Source of the DNA: an uncultured Eubacterium sp.
GTDB taxonomy: Bacteria > Bacillota > Clostridia > Lachnospirales > Lachnospiraceae
Direction of reading: 5' to 3'
NCBI GenBank assembly: GCA_910586225.1
Contig: CAJUIL010000013.1
Coordinates: 1 to 64,000, forward strand
DNA length: 64,000 nucleotides
Part shown: in pieces, positions 25,682 through 35,072 of the stretch
Layout: the number at the start of each line of letters is the position of its first letter
Numbering within the stretch: the first letter of the stretch is position 1
Made by a program: the position numbers and the translations under genes
The notes under the pieces: model-generated
What the model saw: the letters and a program-made list of their open reading frames with translations, nothing else
The model's database searches: none
Told to the model about the DNA's origin: nothing

Positions 25682-26326
25682 CTACTCCTTTTGCGCAAAC
25701 ACCTTATTTTCCGTACCGCCCAAAAGCCGACGGATATTTGACTGGTGCCGGATAAAGCCAAGCGCACAGACAGCGCCAACGACCACATAGATTTCCGTCA
25801 GCGTCCTTGGCGGCGCGCCGAGCACCCCGTTTTGCCCAAAGATCACAGTCTGTACAAAAAAACCGATACAGACAAGCAGCGAACCTACGGAAACATAACG
25901 CTTTACAAAAATACTGAGTGCGAACAGCACCAAGCATACTGGAACCGCCCAGGGACAAAACGCCAGCATCATGCCCGCCGTCGTCGCGATCCCCTTGCCG
26001 CCCTTAAATTTTAAATGCACCGGAAAGTTATGCCCAAGCACCGCTCCTAGTCCGGCATACGCTTCCAGTATTTTGATCCCGTCCGGATAACGGCTGCGGA
26101 AGATCAGCCAAACTGCCAGTACCGCAAACACGCCCTTAAAGCCGTCGCCCAGAAATACAAGCACGCCTGCTTTTTTACCAAGCGTACGGAATGTGTTCGT
26201 CGTCCCGATATTACCGCTGCCCATACTGCGGATGTCGACATGGACGTGCTTCGCGTAAAAATACCCCGTTGTAAATAATCCAAACAGATAGCCGATCATT
26301 ACGGCAATGATACGCGCTGCTGTCAT
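25682..26326 (-). CDS. plsY: Acyl-phosphate:glycerol-3-phosphate acyltransferase
   Basis: Membrane enzyme making lysophosphatidic acid from acyl phosphate and glycerol-3-P. Several helices and the three loop motifs are visible: SMGSGNIGTTN, GHNFPVHLKFKGGKG and a third near LGFIRHQSNIRRLLGG. 214 residues. Overlaps the der stop by 4 nt, so translation is coupled. Confidence 0.96.
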   Translation of the reverse strand: MTAARIIAVMIGYLFGLFTTGYFYAKHVHVDIRSMGSGNIGTTNTFRTLGKKAGVLVFLGDGFKGVFAVLAVWLIFRSRYPDGIKILEAYAGLGAVLGHNFPVHLKFKGGKGIATTAGMMLAFCPWAVPVCLVLFALSIFVKRYVSVGSLLVCIGFFVQTVIFGQNGVLGAPPRTLTEIYVVVGAVCALGFIRHQSNIRRLLGGTENKVFAQKE

Positions 26327-27651
26327 TTTCCGCCCTCCTTCCGTTCCCGGATAAAAAACCGCAGCGCCGTACCCCGAAAGCCAAACGCATCCCGTATCCG
26401 GTTCTCCAGATACCTTGTATAAGAAAAATGCATCAGCGCCTTATCATTGACAAAGATAACAAACGTCGGCGGCTTTACCGAAACCTGCGTAATATAATAA
26501 AGCTTTAACCGCTTACCTTTGTCCGACGGCGGCTGCTGGAGCGCCACCGCTTCGGTCATGATCTCGTTGAGAACACCCGTCGCGACACGCATACTGTTAT
26601 TCTGGATCACAAGGTCGATCATACCAAATATTTTATTCAAACGCTGCCCGGTCTTTGCGGAAATAAACATGATCTCCGCATACGGCATAAAGCTCAACAC
26701 CTGACGGATGCGCTCGCTCTGACGGTAAACCGTCTTATCATCCTTTTCCACGATATCCCATTTATTCACGGCAATGATGATCCCTTTGCCCCGTTCATGC
26801 GCAATACCTGCGATCTTGGCGTCCTGCTCTGTCACGCCTTCTACGCCGTCGATCAATATGATCACGACATCTGCGCGCTCGACCGCAGTCACCGCGCGGA
26901 TAATGCTGTAACGTTCAATCTCTTCTTTGATCTTGCTCTTGCGCCGGATACCAGCCGTATCGATAAACACATACTCCTGCCCGTTGAATTTTACTTCCGT
27001 ATCTACCGCGTCCCGCGTCGTCCCGGCAATATCCGATACGATCATACGATCCTTGCCGCACAGCTTATTCACAAGCGACGACTTGCCCGTATTCGGCTTC
27101 CCGACAATGGCAATCTTCGGACGCTCGTCCTCTGCCTCCTCCCTGCCTCCCACCGGAAAATATTGAATGATCTCATCCAGCATATCCCCGATGCCGAGTC
27201 TGGACGAAGCAGAAATAGGTACAGGCTCTCCAAGTCCCAGATTATAAAACTCGTACACGTCCATCATAAATTTCTGAAAATTATCCACCTTATTGACTAC
27301 CAGCACGACCGGCTTTTTGGAACGGCGCAGCATATCCGCCACCTTTGCATCCGCGTCCACAAGCCCCTGGCGCACATCCGTAAGCATAACAATAACATCC
27401 GCCGTATCAATGGCAATCTGCGCCTGCTCACGCATCTGCGACAAAATAATATCCTTGCTGTCCGGCTCGATCCCTCCGGTATCAATCAACGTAAACTCCC
27501 GGTCCGTCCACGATACCTCCGCATAAATACGGTCCCTCGTAACCCCCGGCGTATCCTGTACAATCGAAATCCGCGAACCGGCAAGCGCATTAAATAAGGT
27601 AGACTTCCCTACGTTCGGACGTCCTACGATTGCTACGATTGGTTTGCTCAT
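26323..27651 (-). CDS. der: Ribosome-assembly GTPase Der (EngA)
   Basis: Double-GTPase needed for 50S subunit assembly. Two G domains: GRPNVGKSTLF with DTGGIEPD and NKVDNF, then GKPNTGKSSLV with DTAGIRRKS and NKWDIV. The KH-like C-terminal domain ends in RFFIRERK. 442 residues is standard. Sits between the DUF512 gene and plsY, as in many Clostridia. Confidence 0.97.
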   Translation of the reverse strand: MSKPIVAIVGRPNVGKSTLFNALAGSRISIVQDTPGVTRDRIYAEVSWTDREFTLIDTGGIEPDSKDIILSQMREQAQIAIDTADVIVMLTDVRQGLVDADAKVADMLRRSKKPVVLVVNKVDNFQKFMMDVYEFYNLGLGEPVPISASSRLGIGDMLDEIIQYFPVGGREEAEDERPKIAIVGKPNTGKSSLVNKLCGKDRMIVSDIAGTTRDAVDTEVKFNGQEYVFIDTAGIRRKSKIKEEIERYSIIRAVTAVERADVVIILIDGVEGVTEQDAKIAGIAHERGKGIIIAVNKWDIVEKDDKTVYRQSERIRQVLSFMPYAEIMFISAKTGQRLNKIFGMIDLVIQNNSMRVATGVLNEIMTEAVALQQPPSDKGKRLKLYYITQVSVKPPTFVIFVNDKALMHFSYTRYLENRIRDAFGFRGTALRFFIRERKEGGK

Positions 27652-27667
27652 TTTTATCTCCTATTCT

Positions 27668-28978
27668 CTATAACCATGCTTCATATAAATCCTGTCCGTT
27701 AGAGTTTACAATATCTATCCTGACTTGTAAAGCATTTTTCAGCTCCCCGACCGTCATATCGTCCAGAAAAACCTCTTCCCCGCTGCGCAAAAGGCTGCAT
27801 GGCAGCAGCAGGCGGTCCCCCAGTTCCTGCTCCTTTAGCTGGTTTAAAATATCCTGTCCTGTCAATAATCCGGCCACTGTGATCTGTTCACCGAAATAAT
27901 CATTGCGGATCGCAAAAACCTGTATCCTTTTCTGCGGATACCGCTGCATAAATTCCTTCGCAAGCATCTGTATATACGGCGCCGCCAGTTTCCCAGTCGC
28001 AACCGATATCGTTTCCTGTGAAAGCGTCCCGTTTTCTCCTTCCTGCAGCGCCTCTTGAAATTCATCGAGTAAAAGCCTCAGCATTCCGACCCCGTTTTCC
28101 AGCTGCAGATACCCATCATAGCTCTCCTCCGGCGGCAGCTCCTCTTTCGCCAGCAGATACCATTCATCCGACGCATGGATAAAATGCGTGCCAAAGCGCT
28201 CCATACATTGCTCCTGCCACCTATGGATCGTGCGTAATACCTCCTGCGCCTCCTGACTGGTAAACAACTCCAGCGGATACAGACCCTCACGGAATTTCGT
28301 CAGCCCCGCAGGTACAACGGACACGCTGCGCATATGCGGCACATATTCCACAAGCTCCCGAATACTGCGCTCTAGCTCTTCCCCATCGTTTACACCCTTA
28401 CAAAGTACGATCTGCCCGTTCATCTCAATCCCTGCCTCGTACAGACGACGCATTTTCTGCAGCGCTTCTCCCGCGAAACGGTTGTTCAGCATCTCACAGC
28501 GCAGCTTTGGGTTCATCGTATGCACCGAAATATGGATCGGCGCCAGCTTATACGTAATGATCCGCTCGATATCCTGTTCTTTTAAATTCGTCAGCGTTAC
28601 ATAATTTCCCTGCAAAAACGAAAGCCTCGAATCGTCGTCTTTAAAATACAGCGTTTCACGCATACCTGGCGGCATCTGGTCTATAAAACAAAAAATACAG
28701 CGGTTGCAGCACGAACGGTACTCGTCCATCAGGCCGTTTTCAAATACAATACCAATATCGTCCTCATAGTCCTTTTCAATCTCATACTCCCATTCTTCTC
28801 CGTCCGGTTTTCGGATGACAACCGTCACATACTCTTCGTTCATTTGATAATGATAGTCAAAAACATCCTGGATCGCCGTATCGTTCACAGATACTAACGC
28901 ATCTCCCGGCTCGATCTCCAATTCCTGCGCGATGCTGCCTGGCAGGATCTTAGATATGATGTGTTCTATATTTTTCAT
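27668..28978 (-). CDS. DUF512 radical-SAM-like protein with PDZ domain
   Basis: Conserved protein usually found beside der. Residues about 1-75 form a PDZ-like domain (GSIAQELEIEPGDALVSVN). A cysteine cluster follows (RSCCNRCIFCFIDQMPPGM), the likely iron-sulfur site of a radical-SAM-type core, then FKDDDSRLSFLQGNYVTLTN and, in the C-terminal half, DUF512 (VVPAGLTKFREGLY). 436 residues. Its reaction is unknown. It starts the operon that continues through der and the folate genes, with 16 nt before der. Confidence 0.9.
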   Translation of the reverse strand: MKNIEHIISKILPGSIAQELEIEPGDALVSVNDTAIQDVFDYHYQMNEEYVTVVIRKPDGEEWEYEIEKDYEDDIGIVFENGLMDEYRSCCNRCIFCFIDQMPPGMRETLYFKDDDSRLSFLQGNYVTLTNLKEQDIERIITYKLAPIHISVHTMNPKLRCEMLNNRFAGEALQKMRRLYEAGIEMNGQIVLCKGVNDGEELERSIRELVEYVPHMRSVSVVPAGLTKFREGLYPLELFTSQEAQEVLRTIHRWQEQCMERFGTHFIHASDEWYLLAKEELPPEESYDGYLQLENGVGMLRLLLDEFQEALQEGENGTLSQETISVATGKLAAPYIQMLAKEFMQRYPQKRIQVFAIRNDYFGEQITVAGLLTGQDILNQLKEQELGDRLLLPCSLLRSGEEVFLDDMTVGELKNALQVRIDIVNSNGQDLYEAWL

Positions 28979-29225
28979 CGATGATTTTCCTTTACTATAA
29001 GCTTGTGTTTTGGTGTACGTTTCGTTTGATTTGCAAATAGTATAATGAACATCGGAAAAAAAATCAAGTTTTCATCGAAAGGAATCTTTTTATATTTCAT
29101 TTTTCCCCGTTGCTGTCTATCGTCGTTCATGTTCCTCCTTTTGGGCGCAAAAAAAGACACATGGTTTACAATTCACTGTCCATGCGCCTTCACGCTGTTT
29201 TATTGCTATTAAATTGTTTTGATGA

Positions 29226-30080
29226 TTACGCCAACTGCATAACCTCAGCTTCAAGTTCTTTCGCATCTTCCAATGTCAATTTTGGAAAAAAGCTTGCTAT
29301 TTCTTCTACTGTTATTCTACCGTTTTTTAACATTATCCTTGCATTTTCTCTTGCCTCCCTATGAGTAGCATTATCGTCTATATCCTTTGCATATGCTTCT
29401 AAAACCTGCTCATCATCAAACAACGTCATCATAATGTCTACAACCTCCTGTTCCTTGTTTTCAAAATATTCTTTCAAAACATTTCTGTTTTTACAAATAC
29501 AGATTGTTTCTGTTACTGCTTTCTTTGTCTGCCCATATTTCTTTCTCTGCTCATTATACACCTTGCAGAAAATAATATACTGACCGATAATATTATTCTC
29601 GTCCTCTTGATACAATACTTTGACCTCTGCATCTACTGCCATTTTTTCACCATCAAAGAAATCGTTTGAAAGTGATATGGTATCAGGTGTGCTTTTCGGT
29701 TTTTCGCCCGTAAATATCACATATAATTCGGGTTTTGGCATATTCACTTTTTTAGAACCATACAGATTTTGTTTCGTCCGCTTGAAAAAATCGTGATAGG
29801 TCTGTATCAGATACATCAACGCACGTATTATAATATTCAATGTCCATGTAGATTGACTTTCAACCAAAATGACAAGTCTGCCGCCAACCGAAAATCCAAG
29901 GTCATTATAGTCTGCGTCTACCAGTATATGCTTAATAGTAACATCTTTTATATCATCTTCCGTAACATTGACATCCTCTGGGTGAAGTGCCTTATACAAG
30001 CAGAGCAGATATTTTTTATCTTGGAACAAATTCGTAAATACGCTATCCTTTATCTTGCGTTTTGGCGTATTTTGAGCCAT
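29226..30080 (-). CDS. Rpn-like PD-(D/E)XK nuclease family protein
   Basis: 284 residues resembling the Rpn/PD-(D/E)XK transposase-like families: an N-terminal DSVFTNLFQDKKYLLCLYK segment and a nuclease-type core DYNDLGFSV then VILVESQST (Asp and Glu-x-Gln metal ligands). The C-terminus has short helices (ARIMLKNGRITVEEIA) as in many family members. The gene is AT-richer than its neighbours, which suggests transfer. Rpn proteins stimulate recombination in E. coli; a toxin or phage-defence role has also been proposed for the family. It stands alone, with 245 nt of upstream-facing DUF512 spacer on one side. Confidence 0.8.
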   Translation of the reverse strand: MAQNTPKRKIKDSVFTNLFQDKKYLLCLYKALHPEDVNVTEDDIKDVTIKHILVDADYNDLGFSVGGRLVILVESQSTWTLNIIIRALMYLIQTYHDFFKRTKQNLYGSKKVNMPKPELYVIFTGEKPKSTPDTISLSNDFFDGEKMAVDAEVKVLYQEDENNIIGQYIIFCKVYNEQRKKYGQTKKAVTETICICKNRNVLKEYFENKEQEVVDIMMTLFDDEQVLEAYAKDIDDNATHREARENARIMLKNGRITVEEIASFFPKLTLEDAKELEAEVMQLA

Positions 30081-30516
30081 TTTATCACCTCATTATTGCA
30101 ATTTCAACAGAAGATACGATATCACTTGCTCCTGTTATAGTTCAATTATACAAGAAAAGTCCCGTATCTACAATGAAATTCATATAAATTTATTATATTT
30201 GGTTCTGCATATCCCCAAAAGCTTCTATTCTAATTCTGCCTATATTTTTTCTTGTTGATTCAAGCAGCTGAAAATAGAAAACGATACATTAAAGCGTCCT
30301 AAAAGAAAAAGATAATGGAAACAGGGATCTAGACACCAGATTGGACGGATGATGAAGCAGGAAGGGAGGCCCATAGGATCATGCATTGGCAGAGGCGCCT
30401 TTATGATTATAAAAATAGAAGCCATAAGTCAGCAGACATTCCGCAGCGCTGTATTCATACAGCGCTGCGGCATCAGCTGACGCTCTTTTCGCGTGTTTCA
30501 GACTGTTTCTATTTTA
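30081..30516. other. 436-nt gene-free stretch with a palindrome
   Basis: No convincing gene. A 61-codon minus-strand frame (30240-30425) has no ribosome site or recognisable domain. The notable content is the palindrome at 30441-30470. The left part should hold the promoter of the Rpn-like gene, but none was clear. Confidence 0.5.
30441..30470. repeat. Perfect 14-bp palindromic stem-loop
   Basis: CCGCAGCGCTGTAT, 2-nt loop TC, ATACAGCGCTGCGG. Outer bases GTCAGC and GCTGAC extend it. It lies 47 nt beyond the nfnB stop on the minus strand but lacks a T-tract, so it is a stabilising hairpin or weak terminator. Confidence 0.6.
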
Positions 30517-31899
30517 CTATTTATTGGTCAAATACTCATGAATACCCTTAGCTGCCGCTTTTCCGGCTCCCATTGCCAGAATAACCGTCGCCGCACCTGT
30601 CACAGCGTCGCCGCCTGCGAATACACCAGGCTTGGATGTCTGCCCGTTTGCTTCCTCTGCAACAATACACTGCCAACGATTCGTCTCTAACCCGCTTGTT
30701 GTGGAAGAAATCAGCGGATTTGGCGATGTGCCGAGCGACATAATGACCGTGTCGCACGCGATCTCATATTCAGACCCAGGTACCTCTACCGGTCTTCTTC
30801 TGCCAGACTCATCCGGCTCGCCAAGCTCCATTTTGATAATACGGATACCCTTGACCCACCCGTTTTCATCTACCAGTATTTCCTGCGGATTCTGGAGCAG
30901 GTCGAAGATAATGCCTTCTTCCTTGGCATGGTGTACCTCCTCGACTCTGGCCGGAAGCTCCGCTTCGCTTCTGCGGTATACAATATGTACCTCTGCCCCA
31001 AGGCGCAGCGCGGTCCTTGCCGCATCCATCGCTACGTTGCCGCCGCCTACCACAACGACCTTCTTTCCTTCGGAAATCGGCGTATCGTAGTCCTTAAAGG
31101 ACTTCATCAGGTTATTGCGGGTCAAAAATTCATTTGCGGAAAATACGCCGTTTGCCTGCTCACCCGGAATACCCATAAACTTCGGCAGTCCGGCGCCAGA
31201 GCCGATAAATACAGCTTCAAAGCCTTCTTCCTCCATCAGCTCATCGATCGTTACCGCTTTTCCGATCACAACATTCGTCTCTATCTTGACACCAAGTGAC
31301 TTTACATTCTCTACTTCCTGCGCTACTACGCGTTCCTTTGGCAGACGAAATTCCGGGATACCGTATACAAGCACACCGCCTGCTTCATGCAGCGCTTCAA
31401 AGATCGTAACGTCATAGCCAAGTCTAGCCAGATCTCCTGCACAGGTCAGTCCTGCCGGGCCGGAGCCGATCACCGCAACCTTGCGCCCGTTTTTCTGTGC
31501 TGCCGGAGCAGGCTTGATACCATTTTCTCCTGCCCAGTCCGCGGTAAAACGCTCCAGCTTGCCGATAGATACTGGTTCACCCTTAATGCCCCGGATGCAT
31601 TTGCCTTCACACTGGGACTCCTGCGGGCACACACGGCCGCAGACTGCCGGGAGCGCGGAAGCTTCTGCAATCACCTGATACGATTTTTCTATATCGCCTT
31701 CCTTTACCTGCTGGATAAACGCCGGAATATCAATTCCTACCGGACATCCTTTCACACACTGTGCATTCTTGCAGTTTAGGCATCTGGACGCCTCTTCCAT
31801 TGCCTCTTCCTTTGTATATCCAAGGCACACTTCTTCAAAATTCGCAGCACGAACCTTTGGCTCCTGCTCCTTGATCGGTACTCTTTTCATTACGTCCAT
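30517..31899 (-). CDS. nfnB: NfnB / GltA-type NADPH flavoprotein subunit
   Basis: Large subunit of the electron-bifurcating NADH-dependent ferredoxin:NADP+ oxidoreductase. N-terminal cysteine clusters CLNCKNAQCVKGCPVG and CPQESQCEGKC hold two [4Fe-4S] centres. FAD and NADPH folds follow (GSGPAGLTCAG, VGGGNVAMDAAR), ending AGGDAVTGAATV. Homologous to the glutamate synthase small subunit, for which it is often misnamed; no glutamate synthase large subunit is here. GGAGGTGA precedes ATG, which overlaps the nfnA stop by 1 nt. Activity assignment rests on the adjacent nfnA. Confidence 0.9.
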   Translation of the reverse strand: MDVMKRVPIKEQEPKVRAANFEEVCLGYTKEEAMEEASRCLNCKNAQCVKGCPVGIDIPAFIQQVKEGDIEKSYQVIAEASALPAVCGRVCPQESQCEGKCIRGIKGEPVSIGKLERFTADWAGENGIKPAPAAQKNGRKVAVIGSGPAGLTCAGDLARLGYDVTIFEALHEAGGVLVYGIPEFRLPKERVVAQEVENVKSLGVKIETNVVIGKAVTIDELMEEEGFEAVFIGSGAGLPKFMGIPGEQANGVFSANEFLTRNNLMKSFKDYDTPISEGKKVVVVGGGNVAMDAARTALRLGAEVHIVYRRSEAELPARVEEVHHAKEEGIIFDLLQNPQEILVDENGWVKGIRIIKMELGEPDESGRRRPVEVPGSEYEIACDTVIMSLGTSPNPLISSTTSGLETNRWQCIVAEEANGQTSKPGVFAGGDAVTGAATVILAMGAGKAAAKGIHEYLTNK

Positions 31900-32789
31900 T
31901 ACTTATCACCTCCGCACAATCCGCATCCGCCGTGATGGGTATTCCCTTCCTCCAGCTTTAACATTGCTCTGCCTTCCTGTGTCTTATACTGCTGCTGCCG
32001 CTTCATTGCCAAGTCAAAATCAACGAGATGCCCGTCAAATTCCGGCCCGTCCACGCAGGCAAATTTTACCTCTCCGCCAACGATCAGACGGCAGGCACCG
32101 CACATCCCAGTTCCATCCACCATAATCGGATTCATGGAAACGATCGTCGGTATGTTCAGCTTTTTCGTCAAAAGGCTGACAAACTTCATCATGATCATTG
32201 GCCCGATCGCCACACAGTGGTCGTAGACCTTACCCTCGTCCACAAGCGCCTGCAGCTGGTCTGTGCCCAAGCCATGGAAGCCATATGTACCGTCGTCGGT
32301 CGTTACATACAAATTCGTAGCTACCGCACGCATTTCTTCTACATAAAACAGCAGCTCCTTATTTCTCGCACCCATAATAACATCACAGTCCACCCCATGC
32401 TCTTTCAGCCATTTTACCTGCGGATAGACCGGAGCGGTACCTACGCCGCCCGCAATAAATACGATATGCTTTTTCTTTGTCTCTTCCAGATTTTTTTCCT
32501 CGCAGATATCTGACACGCAGCCGAGCGGCCCGACAAAATCGCGGAAACTGTCGCCCTCGTTCAGCTCCTTCATCCGCTCCGTAGAATATCCTACCGTCTG
32601 GAATACGATGGAAACCGTGCCTTGTTCGCGGTCATAATCACATACCGTAAGCGGGATGCGCTCGCCTTCTTCATCCATCTTGACGATGACAAACTGTCCT
32701 GGCAGACAGGACTTTGCCACACGCGGCGCTTTTACAACCATCAGATAAATCTTATCTGCCAGCAATTCTTTTTTCACTATTGGAAACAT
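31899..32789 (-). CDS. nfnA: NfnA / ferredoxin-NADP reductase-like subunit
   Basis: Small subunit partner of NfnB, in the PyrK/SudB family. FAD-binding N-terminal half, NAD-binding VFIAGGVGTAPVYPQV, and a C-terminal [2Fe-2S] site with MCGACRLIVGG and FACVDG. Together they couple NADH and reduced ferredoxin to NADP+ reduction, balancing redox in anaerobes. 296 residues. Tight overlap with nfnB supports the two-subunit complex. Alternative: sulfide dehydrogenase (SudAB), which is the same protein pair under another name. Confidence 0.92.
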   Translation of the reverse strand: MFPIVKKELLADKIYLMVVKAPRVAKSCLPGQFVIVKMDEEGERIPLTVCDYDREQGTVSIVFQTVGYSTERMKELNEGDSFRDFVGPLGCVSDICEEKNLEETKKKHIVFIAGGVGTAPVYPQVKWLKEHGVDCDVIMGARNKELLFYVEEMRAVATNLYVTTDDGTYGFHGLGTDQLQALVDEGKVYDHCVAIGPMIMMKFVSLLTKKLNIPTIVSMNPIMVDGTGMCGACRLIVGGEVKFACVDGPEFDGHLVDFDLAMKRQQQYKTQEGRAMLKLEEGNTHHGGCGLCGGDK

Positions 32790-32810
32790 ATGAAACCTCC
32801 ATTTTATTTT

Positions 32811-32850
32811 AACAGCGGTTCAGCTTGTCTGGGCCGCCGCTGTTTTTTTA
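32811..32850 (+). terminator. Stem-loop with plus-strand T-tract
   Basis: AACAGCGG (32811-32818) pairs with CCGCTGTT (32837-32844), followed by TTTTTT on the plus strand. It sits in the nfnA leader, downstream of the minus-strand CobW2 gene. On the minus strand the T-run would precede it, so its direction is odd. Confidence 0.4.
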
Positions 32851-32899
32851 TCTTATGACAAAAGTGGTAAAGGTAATATCGGTGCTTTAGAATGGCTGA

Positions 32900-33847
32900 T
32901 CAAGAAAAATAAACCAGCTCATCCTCCGGCTTTTGCGCTGGCTGTACCGAAACCGGATACAGCACCGGCCCTTTGCCGCGGTATTCCATCGCAAACTCGT
33001 ATTTCACCTCTGCGGTCAGATCGATCCAGGTTCGATGCGCGATCCGATCCGCCTGATCGTATTTGCATTTAAATCCGATAAACTGGATATCCGCCTCGCA
33101 GCAGGTCATCGCAAAACGCCCCGGTACAAACACGCCGCGCTTGATCTTATGCTCCGGACGATAGACAAGCGCCAGAAAACGGACTTTCTTTCCTTCGTAT
33201 TTCTTTGGATTATCCATCGCATCCAAATACCAGATACCATAATCCGCATCTGAAAGCTCTATGACCTCCGCATCCAGATCAAACGGCAGTTCCTCCATAT
33301 CGCGGTCGTCAATCGTACCATCCTTGCGCTCATACACAATCTGTGCCCTGCGATTCAACGCCTTAACTGTCCTGCGAAACTTCCCGCGCGGCGTATCATC
33401 GTCGCAGCGGTTAAAAATAACCACATCCACCGAAAACAGCTGCTCCATCATCATCGGACGCATATTTGCCAGATACATCTCAAACGTATCTGCATCCACA
33501 GTCGCCAACGACTGCACAAGCTCCCATCCTTGCGGAAGCTTCATTTCCAGAAACGGCCCGACCTCCCAGGTGCCGTTATATTCCAAAAACACCTGCTGCG
33601 GCCGATACTTCCTGTTTAATTCCTCCAGCTTTTCCTGCGTCAGCTCCTCCTGAGACTCCAGCATTGCCAGATGCCCCATGATCGTACCCAGCTTTTCCTC
33701 GTCGTATTCCTCGTCGCCGTCCTCACAGCAAATGATCAGATTGCGGGCATCTTTCCCGAATCCATTGTCATATAAGGTTTCATGAATCAGCGATGTCTTG
33801 CCGCTGTCCATAAATCCCGTAAATAAATATACTGGAATTTCCTCCAT
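32900..33847 (-). CDS. CobW-type GTPase fused to DUF1980-like domain
   Basis: N-terminal G domain with GFMDSGKTSLI (P-loop) and FNRCDDD (NKxD variant), but no CxCC metal motif of classic CobW proteins. The C-terminal third (VRFLALVYRPE, RGVFVPGRFAMTCCEADIQFIGF) resembles DUF1980/TIGR03943, a partner domain of predicted metal-related permeases. ATG 33847 has GGAG 9 nt upstream; the longer frame is not supported. 315 residues. It lies 37 nt after the His-rich CobW gene, suggesting the two act together in metal delivery. Family comparison is from memory. Confidence 0.8.
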   Translation of the reverse strand: MEEIPVYLFTGFMDSGKTSLIHETLYDNGFGKDARNLIICCEDGDEEYDEEKLGTIMGHLAMLESQEELTQEKLEELNRKYRPQQVFLEYNGTWEVGPFLEMKLPQGWELVQSLATVDADTFEMYLANMRPMMMEQLFSVDVVIFNRCDDDTPRGKFRRTVKALNRRAQIVYERKDGTIDDRDMEELPFDLDAEVIELSDADYGIWYLDAMDNPKKYEGKKVRFLALVYRPEHKIKRGVFVPGRFAMTCCEADIQFIGFKCKYDQADRIAHRTWIDLTAEVKYEFAMEYRGKGPVLYPVSVQPAQKPEDELVYFS

Positions 33848-33884
33848 ACGAATCAGCTCCCTTTCCCAACGGCTGCTCCGGCCT

Positions 33885-35045
33885 TTATGCAAGCTCAAAA
33901 AGCTGCGCAAGCCGCTCCTGCGCCAAATTACAGCCAATCACACATAAACGTCCGGTATATTCCGGCTGGCCTTCCCGCAGCTCATACTCACCTGGCACCA
34001 TATCAAAATAGATCCAGGTACCATCCGTCGCTTCCACCATACCCTTTGCACGCAGCACCGTACCATATTCCTCCGTCTCAGAAAGGACCTTTAACGCCTG
34101 CTCGATCACTGATTTTTCATATTTATGCGGCGTCTCCCGGCCCCAGCTGGTAAAAATTTCGTCTGCGTGATGATGGCCGTGACCACTGTGATCATGTCCT
34201 TCGTGATGATGACCGCAACAGCTGTGATCATGATCCTCCTCATGATGACCACAACAGCTGTGATCATGATCCTCCTCATGATGACCGTGATTATCGTGAT
34301 CATGTCCATGCTCATGATGCCCATGGCCGCTATGGTCATGATCATGCTCCTCCTCATGGCCGCCGTGTCCGTCATGCGCATGATGATGTGCGTGCTCCGC
34401 CGCCTCCTTCTCATGCCGTGCTTGTGCAAGCAGCTCCATTTCCATAGAATCGCTTTGCTCCATCACCTTTAAAATCGCTTCCCCGCTGATCTCATCCCAC
34501 GGAGTTGTAATAACCGCCGCCTTATCATTTAATGCCTGTATCTGCTTTACGCAAAGCTCCAGCTTCTCCTGTGATACATTCTGCGTCCTGCTCAGTACCA
34601 CCGTTGTCGCAAATTCAATCTGATTATTAAAAAACTCTCCGAACGCTTTCATCTGCTTGGAAGCCTTCGCTGCATTCACAACTGTTACAAGCGCATTTAA
34701 TTTTACATCCCGTTCCTTTTCCAGATCGATCACCGACTTCATAACATCCGACAGCTTTCCAACGCCGGACGGTTCGATCATGATCCGGTCTGGGTGGAAT
34801 TTTTCCAGCACTTCCTTTAGGTTTTTGTCAAAATCGCCGACTAACGAACAGCAGATGCAGCCAGAATTCATTTCCGTAATCTCGATCCCAGCATCTTTTA
34901 AAAATCCGCCGTCAATGCCGACTTCTCCAAATTCATTTTCAATCAGTACAAGCTTTTGTCCCTGAAAGACCTCTTCTACCATCTTTTTAATAAAGGTCGT
35001 CTTTCCAGCACCTAAAAATCCTGAAATAATATCAATCCTTGTCAT
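33885..35045 (-). CDS. CobW/COG0523 metal chaperone GTPase with His-rich region
   Basis: GTP-dependent metal (Zn, Co or Ni) insertase family. N-terminal GFLGAGKTTFI P-loop, ENEFGEVGIDGG, the metal-binding GCICCSL (CxCC) and a linker. A His/Asp/Glu-rich segment (about 85 residues, DNA 34150-34405) has repeated HDHSCCGHHEE and GHDH units, a likely metal store. The C-terminal CobW_C domain has WIYFDMVPGEYELR. ATG 35045 (MTRIDIISG) is chosen; the longer frame adds 13 non-family residues. Zinc starvation (Zur) often controls such genes, but no Zur box was seen. A long hairpin lies in its leader. Confidence 0.9.
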   Translation of the reverse strand: MTRIDIISGFLGAGKTTFIKKMVEEVFQGQKLVLIENEFGEVGIDGGFLKDAGIEITEMNSGCICCSLVGDFDKNLKEVLEKFHPDRIMIEPSGVGKLSDVMKSVIDLEKERDVKLNALVTVVNAAKASKQMKAFGEFFNNQIEFATTVVLSRTQNVSQEKLELCVKQIQALNDKAAVITTPWDEISGEAILKVMEQSDSMEMELLAQARHEKEAAEHAHHHAHDGHGGHEEEHDHDHSGHGHHEHGHDHDNHGHHEEDHDHSCCGHHEEDHDHSCCGHHHEGHDHSGHGHHHADEIFTSWGRETPHKYEKSVIEQALKVLSETEEYGTVLRAKGMVEATDGTWIYFDMVPGEYELREGQPEYTGRLCVIGCNLAQERLAQLFELA

Positions 35046-35072
35046 GCTTCCATCTTCTTTCTTTATTTTATT

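Noticed and set aside
30240..30425. 61-codon minus-strand open frame in the gap before nfnB
   Set aside because: No ribosome site, unusual composition (many Phe/Pro/Cys) and no recognisable domain. Treated as non-coding.
30517..31899. Glutamate synthase small subunit
   Set aside because: No large subunit is adjacent, and the tightly coupled partner is an NfnA/SudB-type protein, so NfnB is the better call.
34150..34405. Regular short repeats resembling a CRISPR or satellite
   Set aside because: They are in-frame codons for a His/Asp/Glu-rich stretch of the CobW-family protein; unit lengths and sequences vary and there are no spacers.
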